A DNA stretch of 64,000 nucleotides, taken from Paenibacillus dakarensis. Its GTDB lineage: Bacteria > Bacillota > Bacilli > Paenibacillales > Paenibacillaceae. The position numbers were made by a program, and so were the translations under genes. The stretch is taken from NCBI RefSeq assembly GCF_001373415.1, contig NZ_CDSE01000036.1, positions 62,001 through 126,000 on the forward strand. Direction: 5' to 3'. Shown piece after piece: positions 46,566 through 55,608 of the stretch. The notes under the pieces are model-generated. The model saw only the letters and a list, made by a program, of their open reading frames with translations. It was not told the DNA's origin and did no database searches. The first letter of the stretch is position 1. The number at the start of each line of letters is the position of its first letter.

Positions 46566-47336
46566 CTAGTCTTCATCTGTACGGATATAGCGGCTCTCCA
46601 GCTCCATATCGGCCTCCAGCTGCTTACGATAAACAATTGATGAAAGGAATATACTGAATTCATACAGAAGCAGCAGCGGAATAGAAACCAGAAAATCTGA
46701 AATAAAGTCCGGCGGCGTGATAATGACTGCTACAAATACGAGAGCAAAATATCCCAAACGACGCATTTTCTTCAGCCGCAGCGGATTTAGAATCCGGATC
46801 TTCGTCAGGAACATGACAATCAGCGGAAGTTCAAACAAGAGAGCGAGAGGCAGCACTAGATTGAACATAAAGTTAAAATAATTCGTAATCCCGTACGTCT
46901 CCTGCAGCCCCATACTCTGCGTAATAGACGTTGTAAAGTGGAGGGTCATCGGGAAGACGATGTAGTATCCAAACAAGGTTCCCAAGATAAATAGAATAAA
47001 TGCATATGGAACATAACGCGCAGCGGCTCTCTGTTCATGTTTGCGCAGTCCCGGCTTTACGAACGCCCAAACCTGATAAAAAATAAACGGAACGGAAATC
47101 ACAAGCGAGAATAGAGCAGCAATCTTCATATAGATCCCGATACCATCCCAGAAAGAGAAAGCATTCAGTTGAAAATTCTTAGCCTGCTCCGATTCTGTAA
47201 GATACTTGTAGATCGGCTCGGCTATAAACAGGCCGGCAATCAATCCGCCCACAAATACGACAAGAACAATAAAGATTCGCTTGCGAAGCTCACCCAGGTG
47301 CTCCACAAGCGCCATCTCTTCCATTTTCTCCGACAC
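46566..47336 (-). CDS. tatC: Twin-arginine translocase subunit TatC
   Basis: 256 residues from GTG 47336, with GAGGTG nine bases upstream. The other in-frame starts are TTG 47372 (no ribosome site) and ATG 47324. Begins MSEKMEEMALVEHLGELRKRIF, the family N-terminus that includes the conserved HLxELRxR. Six membrane helices with the usual FYQVWAFVKPGLRKHE loop (about 92-107) and Glu-containing FELPLIVMFLTK. It recognises the twin-arginine signal and works with the TatA encoded upstream to export folded proteins. Confidence 0.92.
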   Translation of the reverse strand: MSEKMEEMALVEHLGELRKRIFIVLVVFVGGLIAGLFIAEPIYKYLTESEQAKNFQLNAFSFWDGIGIYMKIAALFSLVISVPFIFYQVWAFVKPGLRKHEQRAAARYVPYAFILFILGTLFGYYIVFPMTLHFTTSITQSMGLQETYGITNYFNFMFNLVLPLALLFELPLIVMFLTKIRILNPLRLKKMRRLGYFALVFVAVIITPPDFISDFLVSIPLLLLYEFSIFLSSIVYRKQLEADMELESRYIRTDED

Positions 47337-47455
47337 GCTAGATATCACCTCATCTGTATCCCGGCAGCACAAGAAGAAACGGCGTATCTTTACCGAAAGA
47401 GTACCGTTTCTATTAAACTAATTGCACAAACTTGGATGAACCAACTTAAATAAAA

Positions 47456-47472
47456 TCCCTCCCGCAGGAGGG
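47456..47472 (-). terminator. Attenuator-like hairpin between tatA and tatC
   Basis: CCCTCC/GGAGGG arms around GCA are followed on the minus strand by ATTTTATTT. It lies 18 bp past the tatA stop, and probably lowers tatC relative to tatA. Confidence 0.6.
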
Positions 47473-47489
47473 TAAATCAATTCACGCAT

Positions 47490-47717
47490 TTATTCCGGAA
47501 GACGCTTATCTTCAGCCTTCGGCTGCGCTGCAACCTGTTGAGGAGCTTCTTTCTTCTTGGAAGCCGGCTCATCCTCCATAATCTCACGTGCTCCGTCCTT
47601 GAACTCACGGAACGTTCTGCCTACAGCACGTCCAAGCTCAGGCAGCTTGTTCGGTCCGAACAGCAGCAATGCTAAGATGACGAGCAAAATAATACCCGGA
47701 ACCCCGATTGGACCCAT
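47490..47717 (-). CDS. tatA: Twin-arginine translocase pore subunit TatA
   Basis: 75 residues. One N-terminal membrane helix (GVPGIILLVILALLLF), then the hinge and amphipathic helix FGPNKLPELGRAVGRTFREFKDGA (about 20-43), and a charged tail rich in Lys, Glu and Ala. This is the standard TatA/TatAy layout. It polymerises around TatC to form the export pore. Confidence 0.95.
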   Translation of the reverse strand: MGPIGVPGIILLVILALLLFGPNKLPELGRAVGRTFREFKDGAREIMEDEPASKKKEAPQQVAAQPKAEDKRLPE

Positions 47718-47912
47718 ACCTCTTCTCCTCCTTGTCCTATTTGAAGCAGCTCAAAAGCAATCAAGACGCCATCAAATTAGGATATAGCTTCATTTTAGAA
47801 AAATCAGCCAAATAACATATATACAGTCATCATACCATAAGAAAAATCACATAAATAGTACGGAAAAATGAACATTTTCTGTACAAATATCCCTTTATAG
47901 CCTGTATTCCCC

Positions 47913-48398
47913 TTACTCGCGGTATTGTCCTGTAACCATGAGGAGTGCTTCTGGCAGTTGATCCATAATAGCTGCAAGATTCTCATGCACGCCTTTTGGA
48001 GAACCCGGTAAATTGAGAATCAAAGTCTGTCCCCGAATTCCGCATACCCCGCGAAATAACATGGCACTCCGATTCTTTTGCATGACAGAAGCTCTCATCG
48101 CCTCTACGATACCCGGAACTTCACGCTCCACCACACGCTTTGTAGCTTCAGGGGTTACGTCGCGAGCAGCCAATTCGGTTCCCCCGGTTGTTAATACCAG
48201 GTCTACTTGAAAGTAATCCGTTAGCTCAATCAACGCTGCGGTGATCTCATCTTCTTCGTCAGGCACAATCCGGTATTCAATAATTTCGCCGCCCAATTCC
48301 TCTTCAATCAGTTCTCGGATGACCTGGGCGCTCGTATCCTCGCGTTCCCCCCGCGAGCCTTTATCGCTCGCCGTCAGGATCGCCGTCTTCCATAACAT
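47913..48398 (-). CDS. moaB: Molybdopterin adenylyltransferase, MoaB/MogA-type
   Basis: 161 residues of the MoCF_biosynth fold. The nucleotide/molybdopterin motif reads LVLTTGGTELAARDVTPEAT (about 67-86), and later LNLPGSPKGVHENL (about 127-140). The usual TTGGTG is TTGGTE here. It activates molybdopterin with AMP before molybdate insertion. It sits 82 bp downstream of moaC on the same strand. Confidence 0.88.
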   Translation of the reverse strand: MLWKTAILTASDKGSRGEREDTSAQVIRELIEEELGGEIIEYRIVPDEEDEITAALIELTDYFQVDLVLTTGGTELAARDVTPEATKRVVEREVPGIVEAMRASVMQKNRSAMLFRGVCGIRGQTLILNLPGSPKGVHENLAAIMDQLPEALLMVTGQYRE

Positions 48399-48480
48399 GA
48401 GTACCCTCTCCTTCCCCTTTTGCCGATTCTTACTTCTATATTCAATATTTAATCACGGAAAGATGAATTAATGATTCCCG

Positions 48481-48957
48481 CTACTTTCCTTCATTCATAT
48501 AATCTCCGCTCTTGCCTCCTGTTTTGCGAAGCAGCTTGGTCGGACCAATCTCCATATCCTTCTGCATGGCCTTGCACATATCGTATACGGTTAAAGCTGC
48601 TGCAGATACGGCGGTCAGAGCTTCCATCTCAACTCCGGTCTTGCCCGTTGTTTTTACGGTTGCTTCTATATAAAGTTCATCCCTGCCATTATTGCCGAAT
48701 TCCACGTTAATACCCGTAAGCGGAAGCGGGTGGCACATCGGGATCCAATCCGATGTTTTCTTGGCAGCCATAATAGCCGCTACCTGCGCTACCGCAAGCA
48801 CATCGCCTTTTTCAATTCCGCCTTCAATTATACGGCGAAGTGTCTCCGGATACATCTTGACAGTCGTTACTGCGGTGGCAGTCCGGGATGTAATGTCTTT
48901 ATCACTCACATCTACCATTCTTGCCCTTCCCTGCTCATTAAAATGACTAAGCTCCAT
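48481..48957 (-). CDS. moaC: Cyclic pyranopterin monophosphate synthase MoaC
   Basis: 158 residues from ATG 48957, which follows GGAAGGTGAT; an in-frame start at 48996 lies inside the previous gene and is rejected. It starts [23 protein letters not shown]. The active-site region is [23 protein letters not shown] (about 75-97), and later [27 protein letters not shown] (about 116-142). It converts the GTP-derived 3',8-cyclo intermediate to cyclic pyranopterin monophosphate. It begins 4 bp after the 5-formyl-THF ligase stop. Confidence 0.94.
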   Translation of the reverse strand: MELSHFNEQGRARMVDVSDKDITSRTATAVTTVKMYPETLRRIIEGGIEKGDVLAVAQVAAIMAAKKTSDWIPMCHPLPLTGINVEFGNNGRDELYIEATVKTTGKTGVEMEALTAVSAAALTVYDMCKAMQKDMEIGPTKLLRKTGGKSGDYMNEGK

Positions 48958-48961
48958 TCCA

Positions 48962-49582
48962 TCACCTTCCGCTAAATCCAGACTGCAGGTATCCATTCTC
49001 TGTTATGAGCCCGTCCAGACGCAAGTCATGACATTCCATAGGCACGTGATCAATTAACTGTACTCCATATCCGAGTCCAATCCACAAAGGTGCTTTCCAT
49101 TCTTGAACCTTCCCCGCATGCAGCATGCGATCACGAAGACGATCATAATAGCCGCCTCCATAGCCAAGCCTGCCTCCCATGGTATCGAAGGCCAGTCCTG
49201 GAACCCATATCATGCCCGGAACAACATCCTCCGGACATTTCTTCGCGCGAACGGGATCCGGTTCCAAGATGCCATATGTTCCCTTCACCAGTTCATCCGG
49301 GCTTTGAAGATAGTACAGCTCCATCACTCTGTTGTCCTTAAGGCTTTTCGGCACCAAGACGTCCATGCCGTTCCTCCATCCCCATCTGATCAACGGCCAT
49401 GTGTCTAGCTCGGAACGAAATGGAACATACGCGAGCATGCTCTCCGCGCGAGTTGATACCATTAAATCAGCTGCATGGCGGCATGCCTTCGCGGAATGCT
49501 CTGCACGAATGGGGTCAGCAATGGAATCTCTGAGAGAAACCTGGTGTGCACGCAGTTCAGACTTGGATACAGAAATATTCAT
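48962..49582 (-). CDS. 5-formyltetrahydrofolate cyclo-ligase
   Basis: 206 residues. It has the conserved [13 protein letters not shown] start, [14 protein letters not shown], the [25 protein letters not shown] signature (about 134-158) that holds nucleotide and folate, and [25 protein letters not shown] near the end. It turns 5-formyl-THF into methenyl-THF with ATP. Its place before moaC suggests one operon with moaC and moaB. Confidence 0.93.
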   Translation of the reverse strand: MNISVSKSELRAHQVSLRDSIADPIRAEHSAKACRHAADLMVSTRAESMLAYVPFRSELDTWPLIRWGWRNGMDVLVPKSLKDNRVMELYYLQSPDELVKGTYGILEPDPVRAKKCPEDVVPGMIWVPGLAFDTMGGRLGYGGGYYDRLRDRMLHAGKVQEWKAPLWIGLGYGVQLIDHVPMECHDLRLDGLITENGYLQSGFSGR

Positions 49583-49768
49583 ATCCGGTATTTCCTCTCC
49601 TGCATATAATTAAGTTTAGTTTACCATTGTTCCTTCCTTTCGCCAAGAATGCCGGAAGTCACCTTCATTTGGTCGCTTGTTTAACATTTTTCATGTAAAC
49701 TTACGTTATCATCATCTGAATCGAACGATGAAACATTGAACTATATATAGATGGAGGTTTTTATTCTC

Positions 49769-51718
49769 ATGCTGCTGCAAGCGAATGGCATAACGAAATT
49801 ATACGGAGTCACTCCTGTGCTGGACGGCATTAACCTGCAGGTGCTGGAGCGCGAGCGAATTGGACTTGTCGGCGTTAACGGCGCTGGTAAATCCACGCTG
49901 CTTCAGATTTTAGCCGGAGAGCTGTCATACGACGGGGGACAAATATTTAAAGCAAAAGAAACAACAATCGGTTATTTGGCGCAAAATAGCGGCCTGCAAT
50001 CGGATCGCACCATTTGGGAGGAAATGCTGGACGTATTCACCCCTCTGATCGAGACCGAGCGGGAGCTTCGGCAGATGGAGGAGCAGATTGCCGACCCGGC
50101 TTCAAGCGAAGATCCTAAACGTTATCAAGATCTTCTTGAGCGATATGCTCATCGCTCCGACTGGTTCAAGGATCACGGCGGTTACGAAATGGAGACGCGC
50201 ATCCGCAGCATTCTCCACGGGATGGGGTTCGGAACCTTCTCACCAGACACACCGATCTCCACTTTAAGCGGCGGACAGAAGACACGTCTGGCGCTGGCGC
50301 GAATTCTCCTTCAGGCCCCTGACCTGCTTATGCTGGATGAGCCTACGAACCACCTGGACATAGCAACGTTAACCTGGCTGGAAGATTATCTCCGCGGGTA
50401 TTCGGGCGCTCTGCTCGTTGTATCCCATGACCGTTACTTCCTTGATCGCCTTGTCACAACGATCGTGGAAATTGAACGGCACCAATCCAAGCGGTACACA
50501 GGAAATTACAGCAAGTATATTGAGCTGAAGGCTGCGGAATATGAAACACAGATGAAACAATATGAGAAACAGCAGGATGAGATCGCACGCATGGAGAACT
50601 TTATCCAGCGCAATCTCGTACGGGCCTCTACCACCAAGCGTGCACAGAGCCGGCGTAAAGCGCTGGACCGGATGGAACGCATGGACAAACCGATGGGGGA
50701 TCTGAAAAAAGCCCACTTCTCCTTCGAGGTTGAGTATATGTCCGGTAAGGAAGTGCTGCAGGTCAAGGATCTGTCCGTTGCCTTCGAGCCAGGCCACCCC
50801 TTGTTCCAGAACGTATCCTTTGATCTCCGCCGGGGAGAAACGGTCGCCCTGATCGGTCCGAACGGAATTGGTAAATCCACATTACTCAAATGCTTGATGG
50901 GTACTATGAAGCCAGCCTCCGGTACCATTCAGTGGGGAACGAAGGTCAAGTTCGGTTACTACGATCAGGAGCAATCCGAACTGAATCCGAAAAATACCGT
51001 GCTGGAGGAACTGTGGAGCACCTATCCTCATATGGAGGAAGCGCGTATCCGTACCGTGCTTGGTAATTTCCTGTTCAGCGGGGAAGATGTGCTGAAGAAG
51101 ATCAGCGCTTTAAGCGGCGGGGAAAAAGCACGTGTATCCCTGGCAAAACTTATGCTGCTAGAAGCCAATATGCTCATTCTGGATGAACCGACGAACCATC
51201 TGGATTTATTCAGTAAAGAAGTGCTTGAATCGGCGCTGATGGATTACGAAGGCACACTGTTCTTCATTTCTCACGACCGTTATTTCTTGAACAAAATGGC
51301 AGAACGCATTGTGGAGCTGCATCCGGACGGAGTTCAGCATTTCCTGGGTAATTACGATGATTATACAGATAAAATGCAGGAAATCGACGAGATGGGTAAC
51401 GAGCCTTCTGAACCGTTCGCCCGTCCAGGAGTCAAGCAGGAGATTGTTAACGAGCCCCCTGCCGAGAAGCAAGGTGCCTCCTCTTTTGAAGCCGATAAAC
51501 AAGCAAAACGTGAAGAGAGAAACAGACAGCGCAGGCTTGCCAGCCTGGAAGAGCAAATCCATTCGCTGGAAGAAGAAATTGCCAAGCTGGAAGAAGAAAT
51601 GGCTCTTCCTGAAATATATCAGGACTACATGGCGCTCCAGGAGCGTCAGCAAGTTGCGGATGCCAAAAAATCTCAACTCGAAGAGATTTTTACGGAATGG
51701 GAATCACTGCTTGAATAG
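49769..51718 (+). CDS. ABC-F family ATPase, YdiF/Uup type
   Basis: 649 residues from ATG 49769, which is 11 bases after TGGAGG; ATG 49751 lies inside that site. Two ATPase domains without membrane helices: Walker A GVNGAGKST (about 34-42) and GPNGIGKST, signatures LSGGQ and LSGGE, Walker B LLMLDEPTNHLD and LILDEPTNHLD. The inter-domain linker is charged (about 235-310) and a C-terminal coiled coil of LEEQIHSLEEEIAKLEEEM type (about 590-615) follows, as in Uup. ABC-F proteins act on the ribosome rather than in transport. Synteny with tsaD matches B. subtilis ydiF. Confidence 0.9.
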   Translation: MLLQANGITKLYGVTPVLDGINLQVLERERIGLVGVNGAGKSTLLQILAGELSYDGGQIFKAKETTIGYLAQNSGLQSDRTIWEEMLDVFTPLIETERELRQMEEQIADPASSEDPKRYQDLLERYAHRSDWFKDHGGYEMETRIRSILHGMGFGTFSPDTPISTLSGGQKTRLALARILLQAPDLLMLDEPTNHLDIATLTWLEDYLRGYSGALLVVSHDRYFLDRLVTTIVEIERHQSKRYTGNYSKYIELKAAEYETQMKQYEKQQDEIARMENFIQRNLVRASTTKRAQSRRKALDRMERMDKPMGDLKKAHFSFEVEYMSGKEVLQVKDLSVAFEPGHPLFQNVSFDLRRGETVALIGPNGIGKSTLLKCLMGTMKPASGTIQWGTKVKFGYYDQEQSELNPKNTVLEELWSTYPHMEEARIRTVLGNFLFSGEDVLKKISALSGGEKARVSLAKLMLLEANMLILDEPTNHLDLFSKEVLESALMDYEGTLFFISHDRYFLNKMAERIVELHPDGVQHFLGNYDDYTDKMQEIDEMGNEPSEPFARPGVKQEIVNEPPAEKQGASSFEADKQAKREERNRQRRLASLEEQIHSLEEEIAKLEEEMALPEIYQDYMALQERQQVADAKKSQLEEIFTEWESLLE

Positions 51719-51783
51719 AAAACGTGCTCATTCTACAAAAAAACTTGAAATTTTCACAAAATAGCATTTTATCACCGCCAGAC

Positions 51784-52043
51784 TTATACACAGACTTATC
51801 CCCAGTTTCAGTGCATAAGTAAGATAAGGAAATGGCCCTCAGGGCCATTTTTTTGTTAGAAAACAAGCCATTTAACAAAAACAACCAAGTTTATCCACTA
51901 ACTTATGCACATTATCCACAGTTTCAACAGATTTTTTTGAAAATTCTGCCCTCTTTTCTCAACCGCTTTCAAAGCTAGAATTCATCCATGTTTTTTGAAT
52001 CTACGCACATTTCGAAGGGGGTATGTGGATAACCTTGTCCACA
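51784..52043. other. Cluster of DnaA boxes
   Basis: Against TTATNCACA, four exact boxes occur: TTATACACA at 51784-51792, TTATGCACA at 51903-51911, TTATCCACA at 51912-51920, and the reverse-oriented TGTGGATAA at 52024-52032. Three one-mismatch boxes add to these: TTATCCCCA (51796), TTATCCACT (51891) and TTGTCCACA (52035). Seven sites in 260 bp of non-coding DNA are far more than chance. No AT-rich unwinding region with dnaA/dnaN neighbours is present, so this is not oriC but a likely DnaA titration or regulatory site. The gap 51719-52165 holds also the two terminators. Confidence 0.75.
51831..51849 (+). terminator. Terminator of the ABC-F gene
   Basis: AATGGCCCT and AGGGCCATT pair around a single C, followed by seven T. 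It lies 112 bp past the stop codon, within the DnaA-box cluster. Confidence 0.75.
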
Positions 52044-52096
52044 ACTTGACATATGTAAAGATTCATTTATGCGAAACTAGTTTATGTATAATAATT

Positions 52097-52134
52097 AGGC
52101 CGCCTTCTATTACATCGAGAAGGCGGCCTTTTTT
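52097..52134. terminator. Hairpin between DnaA boxes and tsaD
   Basis: AGGCCGCCTTCT (52097-52108) and AGAAGGCGGCCT (52118-52129) pair perfectly; TTTTTT follows on the plus strand. On the minus strand it lies 36 bp beyond the tsaD stop and may also end that operon. Confidence 0.75.
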
Positions 52135-52165
52135 AGTAGCTGATCATTATATTATTAAGCTATTT

Positions 52166-53209
52166 CTATACGTTTAAAGCCCATTCCTCCAGTGACAGCT
52201 GAGGATCCGCCTTCATATCAAGCGGTGTCAGTACTCCCTGTTTCCATTTCAAATGAGCTGCAGCCCCGATCATTGCTGCATTATCCGTGCAGTACTTATG
52301 TGGTGGAATGGTCAGAGGAATGCTCTCTACCTCACAGCGTTCCTTAAGAAGCTGGCGCAAGCCGCGGTTCGCTGCTACCCCTCCGCAGAGAAGGAGCTGC
52401 TTCGCTCCATAAGCCTTTACTGCGCGTACCGCTTTTTCAACCAGCACCTCGGTCACTGATTGCTGGAAACCCCGGGCTATCTCACCGGTTTGAACCTCTT
52501 CGCCGCGCATCTTACTCTGATTGACCACATTTAACACAGCTGATTTCAGCCCGCTGAAGCTGAAATCATACGAATCGGCCTCAAGCCAAGCACGTGGAAG
52601 TGTCACAGCTTCCTCTGCTTCAAGCGCCAGCTTATCTACGTGGGGCCCACCAGGATAAGGGAAACCTAGTGCACGTGCCACTTTATCGTAAGCCTCGCCG
52701 ACAGCATCGTCGCGTGTCCGCCCAATAACCTCAAAATGCCCTTCCGATTTCATGTATACAAGTTCAGTATGACCTCCGGATACAACAAGAGACATACACG
52801 GATATTCAATCGGCCCTACAATTCGATTTGCATAAATATGCCCTGCAATATGATGGGTACCAATCAGCGGTTTACCAAGCGCATAAGCCAAGCTTTTGGC
52901 AGCCACAACGCCGACCAGTAATGCACCGACAAGACCCGGTCCCTGGGTAACTGCTATTGCGGACAAGTCCTGCATATCAATGCCTGCTTCTTCAACAGCT
53001 TCCTCAACGATCATCGTGATGCTCTCTACATGTTTGCGTGAAGCCACCTCAGGCACCACCCCGCCGAAAGCCTTGTGCGTTTCGATCTGGCTTGCAATGA
53101 CGCTTGATAACACCTCATGCCCGTCTTTTACAACCGCAACCGAAGTTTCATCACAGCTGGTTTCAATGGCAAGTATTAAGCTGTGCTGCTCTATGTTCTG
53201 TTCATTCAT
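52166..53209 (-). CDS. tsaD: tRNA N6-adenosine threonylcarbamoyltransferase TsaD
   Basis: 347 residues. It starts with LILAIETSCDETSVAVVK (11-28). Metal ligands are in THHIAGHIYAN (about 118-128), the phosphate region in VVSGGHTELVYM, and later LLLCGGVAANRGLR (about 268-281) and CTDNAAMIGAA. It attaches threonylcarbamoyl to A37 of ANN-decoding tRNAs with TsaB and TsaE. The start overlaps the rimI stop by 4 bp. Confidence 0.97.
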   Translation of the reverse strand: MNEQNIEQHSLILAIETSCDETSVAVVKDGHEVLSSVIASQIETHKAFGGVVPEVASRKHVESITMIVEEAVEEAGIDMQDLSAIAVTQGPGLVGALLVGVVAAKSLAYALGKPLIGTHHIAGHIYANRIVGPIEYPCMSLVVSGGHTELVYMKSEGHFEVIGRTRDDAVGEAYDKVARALGFPYPGGPHVDKLALEAEEAVTLPRAWLEADSYDFSFSGLKSAVLNVVNQSKMRGEEVQTGEIARGFQQSVTEVLVEKAVRAVKAYGAKQLLLCGGVAANRGLRQLLKERCEVESIPLTIPPHKYCTDNAAMIGAAAHLKWKQGVLTPLDMKADPQLSLEEWALNV

Positions 53210-53736
53210 GATAAAGCTTCTCTTCCTTCCCCGCCCTCGTCCTCATGATATTTGGGCAAATCCGCCCACATAATCAGCGCATCCTCACCATTATCCGAAT
53301 AATATCCTTTGCGGATGCCTGCAGGCATAAATCCTTTTTTGGTATATAAACGCTTCGCTACCTCATTGCTTACCCGGACCTCAAGAGTAATACGCTCCAT
53401 TCCAAGAAATGCGGCAGTCCTCATCAGCTCGCCGAGGAGCAGTTCTCCCCATTTCCGTCCCCGGTACGCACTCAATAAAGCGATATTAGTAATATGCGCT
53501 TCATCAACAATCGTCCACATCCCTGCGTATCCAATCGTACGGCCTTCATATTCCATCACCATATAACGTGCAAAATGATTCATTTTCAGTTCATTCTGGA
53601 ATGCTTCCTCTGTCCAAGGAAGGGTAAATGCGTCATGCTCTACGACCATAACGTCCGGAATGTCTTCCAAAGTCATGAGCCGGAAGGTCAATCCCTGCTC
53701 ATTAGCTTGTACTCCGTTCTCCTGATCCATAATCAA
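53206..53736 (-). CDS. rimI: Ribosomal protein alanine N-acetyltransferase RimI
   Basis: 176 residues of GNAT fold. It has the RimI order DIPDVMVVEHDAFTLPWTEEAFQNEL (about 23-48), the CoA loop SAYRGRKWGELLLGELMRTA (about 88-107), and EVRVSNEVAKRLYTKKGFMPAGIRKGYY near 116-145. The usual G-x-G in the loop reads GRKWG here. It acetylates the N-terminus of ribosomal protein S18 or similar. Between tsaB and tsaD, as in B. subtilis. Confidence 0.93.
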   Translation of the reverse strand: MIMDQENGVQANEQGLTFRLMTLEDIPDVMVVEHDAFTLPWTEEAFQNELKMNHFARYMVMEYEGRTIGYAGMWTIVDEAHITNIALLSAYRGRKWGELLLGELMRTAAFLGMERITLEVRVSNEVAKRLYTKKGFMPAGIRKGYYSDNGEDALIMWADLPKYHEDEGGEGREALS

Positions 53737-53749
53737 TTCTTCGCTCCCT

Positions 53750-54541
53750 TCACCGCTTGCGCAGCAGGTTCGCTTCCGCCTCCGAAAGCTGTGTATAGTT
53801 AGGTACGAGTGTATGGACTTCGTCCGATACTCCCCTGAGCAATTGCTCAGCCCCTAATCGTCCGACCCAGCGGCCCTCAAGCTCATATGGCAGAATGTTC
53901 AGCGGTCCGTGATAGACTTCACTCAGACGCTTCGCTGCCTCGGTGTGTATCTCTACATCTCCGGTAAACCAGATTGAGGCAGGACGCTCTTCTTCCTTGA
54001 GCGATTTCAAACGGTCAGATAACGTATCGATCCAGGCCGACATGAGCCGAATCGCATCCGGTTCCAGCCGGTTCGGTACGTTAGCTTCTGCCTGTGCTCC
54101 GCTAACGAACAGCGCGGTATAAGCCTGGCCTCTTCTAGCATCAAGGAGCGGAATAATCCAATGCTGCTCCCCTTCAATTGGCGAGTTCTTCTGACCAGAG
54201 ACAAGCCCTCCCCACGCCAAAGCATGAAGACTTGATACTCCGACCACAGGAATCTTCTTCGCCCATGCCAGTGTCTTGGCTGCAGTCACAGCCATTCGAA
54301 CACCTGTATAGGATCCAGGTCCAACACCAACAGCAATACCGTCGATATCCTCTATCGTTAAATTCGCTTCTTCCACAGCACGGGCAATGACCGGGTGCAT
54401 ATGCACAGAGTGATTGCGTTCTCCGCTCGCATTGATCTCTTTCATCAGCTCCATGTTCTCCATCACAGCAACCGCCAGCGAGGCTGTAGCCGAATCCAAC
54501 GCCAAAAACCGCTGCCGCGGCTTCGTATTCTGATTATTCAT
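53750..54541 (-). CDS. tsaB: tRNA threonylcarbamoylation complex scaffold TsaB
   Basis: 263 residues. It starts FLALDSATASLAVAVMEN, with GVGPGSYTGVRMAVTAAKTLAWA (about 71-93) being the family signature. It is a catalytically inactive TsaD paralogue that stabilises the TsaD-TsaE complex. It overlaps tsaE by 8 bp and precedes rimI by 13 bp. Confidence 0.95.
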   Translation of the reverse strand: MNNQNTKPRQRFLALDSATASLAVAVMENMELMKEINASGERNHSVHMHPVIARAVEEANLTIEDIDGIAVGVGPGSYTGVRMAVTAAKTLAWAKKIPVVGVSSLHALAWGGLVSGQKNSPIEGEQHWIIPLLDARRGQAYTALFVSGAQAEANVPNRLEPDAIRLMSAWIDTLSDRLKSLKEEERPASIWFTGDVEIHTEAAKRLSEVYHGPLNILPYELEGRWVGRLGAEQLLRGVSDEVHTLVPNYTQLSEAEANLLRKR

Positions 54542-55025
54542 TCATGCTTACCCCATTTTCATTCAAGTCACGGCACCACTCGCCGTAAGGCTCACCATAG
54601 CTTTTGATTCTGATGGTCCGCTCTGATAAGCCGGTCGTTTCTATCGATATATGCAAATAATTCTCAGGAAGCAGCTCCGTAATCAGACTGCTCCATTCCA
54701 CAAGACAAACTCCGTCACCGAAAAAATACTCATCAAGTCCAAGCTCATCCGCTTCATCCATAGATAAACGGTACACGTCCATATGATAAAGAGGCAGCCG
54801 CCCCTCATATTCTTTAATAATTGTAAATGTAGGGCTGTTCACCACACCGCGAACACCAAGGTGCTTCGCAAAACTTTGGGAAAATGCCGTCTTCCCTGCT
54901 CCCAAGTCGCCGTCCAGGCCAATAACCGTTCCCGGCTTCGAACGTTCTGCAAGCCATGCAGCAAGTCGTTCCGTATCCGCCGGATTATTGGACATGTAAC
55001 GGAAATCATAACCGCTTTCTGTCAC
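54534..55025 (-). CDS. tsaE: tRNA threonylcarbamoylation ATPase TsaE
   Basis: 163 residues from GTG 55025, eight bases after AAAGGTGG; GTG 55037 lies within that site. P-loop GDLGAGKTAFSQSFAKHLG is at about 39-57. The family segment SPTFTIIKEYEGRLPLYHMDVYRL follows (about 64-87), with LVEWSSLITELLP. It supplies ATP hydrolysis for the TsaBD complex. First gene of tsaE-tsaB-rimI-tsaD. Confidence 0.93.
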   Translation of the reverse strand: MTESGYDFRYMSNNPADTERLAAWLAERSKPGTVIGLDGDLGAGKTAFSQSFAKHLGVRGVVNSPTFTIIKEYEGRLPLYHMDVYRLSMDEADELGLDEYFFGDGVCLVEWSSLITELLPENYLHISIETTGLSERTIRIKSYGEPYGEWCRDLNENGVSMNE

Positions 55026-55163
55026 CTGTATACCCACCTTTTAGACATTACCATCGTCTGAATTAACTTGTCCTTAATTATATCGGTCTCCCCGCGAAGC
55101 CGCAAGGGAAGCAGGAGACAGTACCTCCGAGCCTCTAAATGACCGATCATGTACACACATCAA

Positions 55164-55221
55164 AAAAACACCTGCTCACGGGGAAGCGCCAATTCAGGCG
55201 CTATTCCGAAGAACAGGTGTA
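55164..55221 (-). terminator. Terminator of sspH
   Basis: ACACCTG... pairs with ...CAGGTGT around an inner hairpin with GCGCC/GGCGC, followed on the minus strand by seven T. It lies 24 bp past the sspH stop. Confidence 0.8.
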
Positions 55222-55244
55222 TCTATCGATCTGTCATCTGCCCA

Positions 55245-55427
55245 CTATTCGCCTTCTTCCAGACGCTCCACATTTACCGTAACCGTATTCGTTGGTCTTG
55301 ATCCAACCTGTACAGTCGCCATGCCGTTTGCTTGGTCAATATGCTCAATCCACACAGGCTCGCCTTCCAGCTTCACCTTAAATGTATCCTCCGATTTAAA
55401 AATGCTCCAGGCGCGCTCCATATCCAT
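55245..55427 (-). CDS. sspH: H-type small acid-soluble spore protein SspH
   Basis: 60 residues. The family pattern is MDMERAWSIFKSEDTFKVKLEGEPVWIEHIDQANGMATVQV, which aligns with SspH (about 59 residues, start MDxxRAxEIFxS, PVWIxHVD). AAGGAG precedes the ATG at eight bases. H-type proteins accumulate in the forespore core under sigma-G. It is divergent from the Ku operon; I could not place a clear sigma-G promoter. Confidence 0.85.
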   Translation of the reverse strand: MDMERAWSIFKSEDTFKVKLEGEPVWIEHIDQANGMATVQVGSRPTNTVTVNVERLEEGE

Positions 55428-55608
55428 CAGCTATTCTCCTTATCTGTCATTGAAATTCGCAGTATCTCATCCATCTTTATTACCGCGTACGGTCGTGTGT
55501 CCAAGGTCAATATGCCACGAAGGCCATGTATTTATGCAAATAGATAAAACTTATACAGAATCTTTTTTTGGGCAAACTAATTAGAAAAATGATAGGGAGG
55601 AATCATAG

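Noticed and set aside
51784-52043. The DnaA-box cluster as a replication origin
   Set aside because: No dnaA or dnaN gene lies beside it and there is no extended AT-rich unwinding tract, so an origin is not supported.
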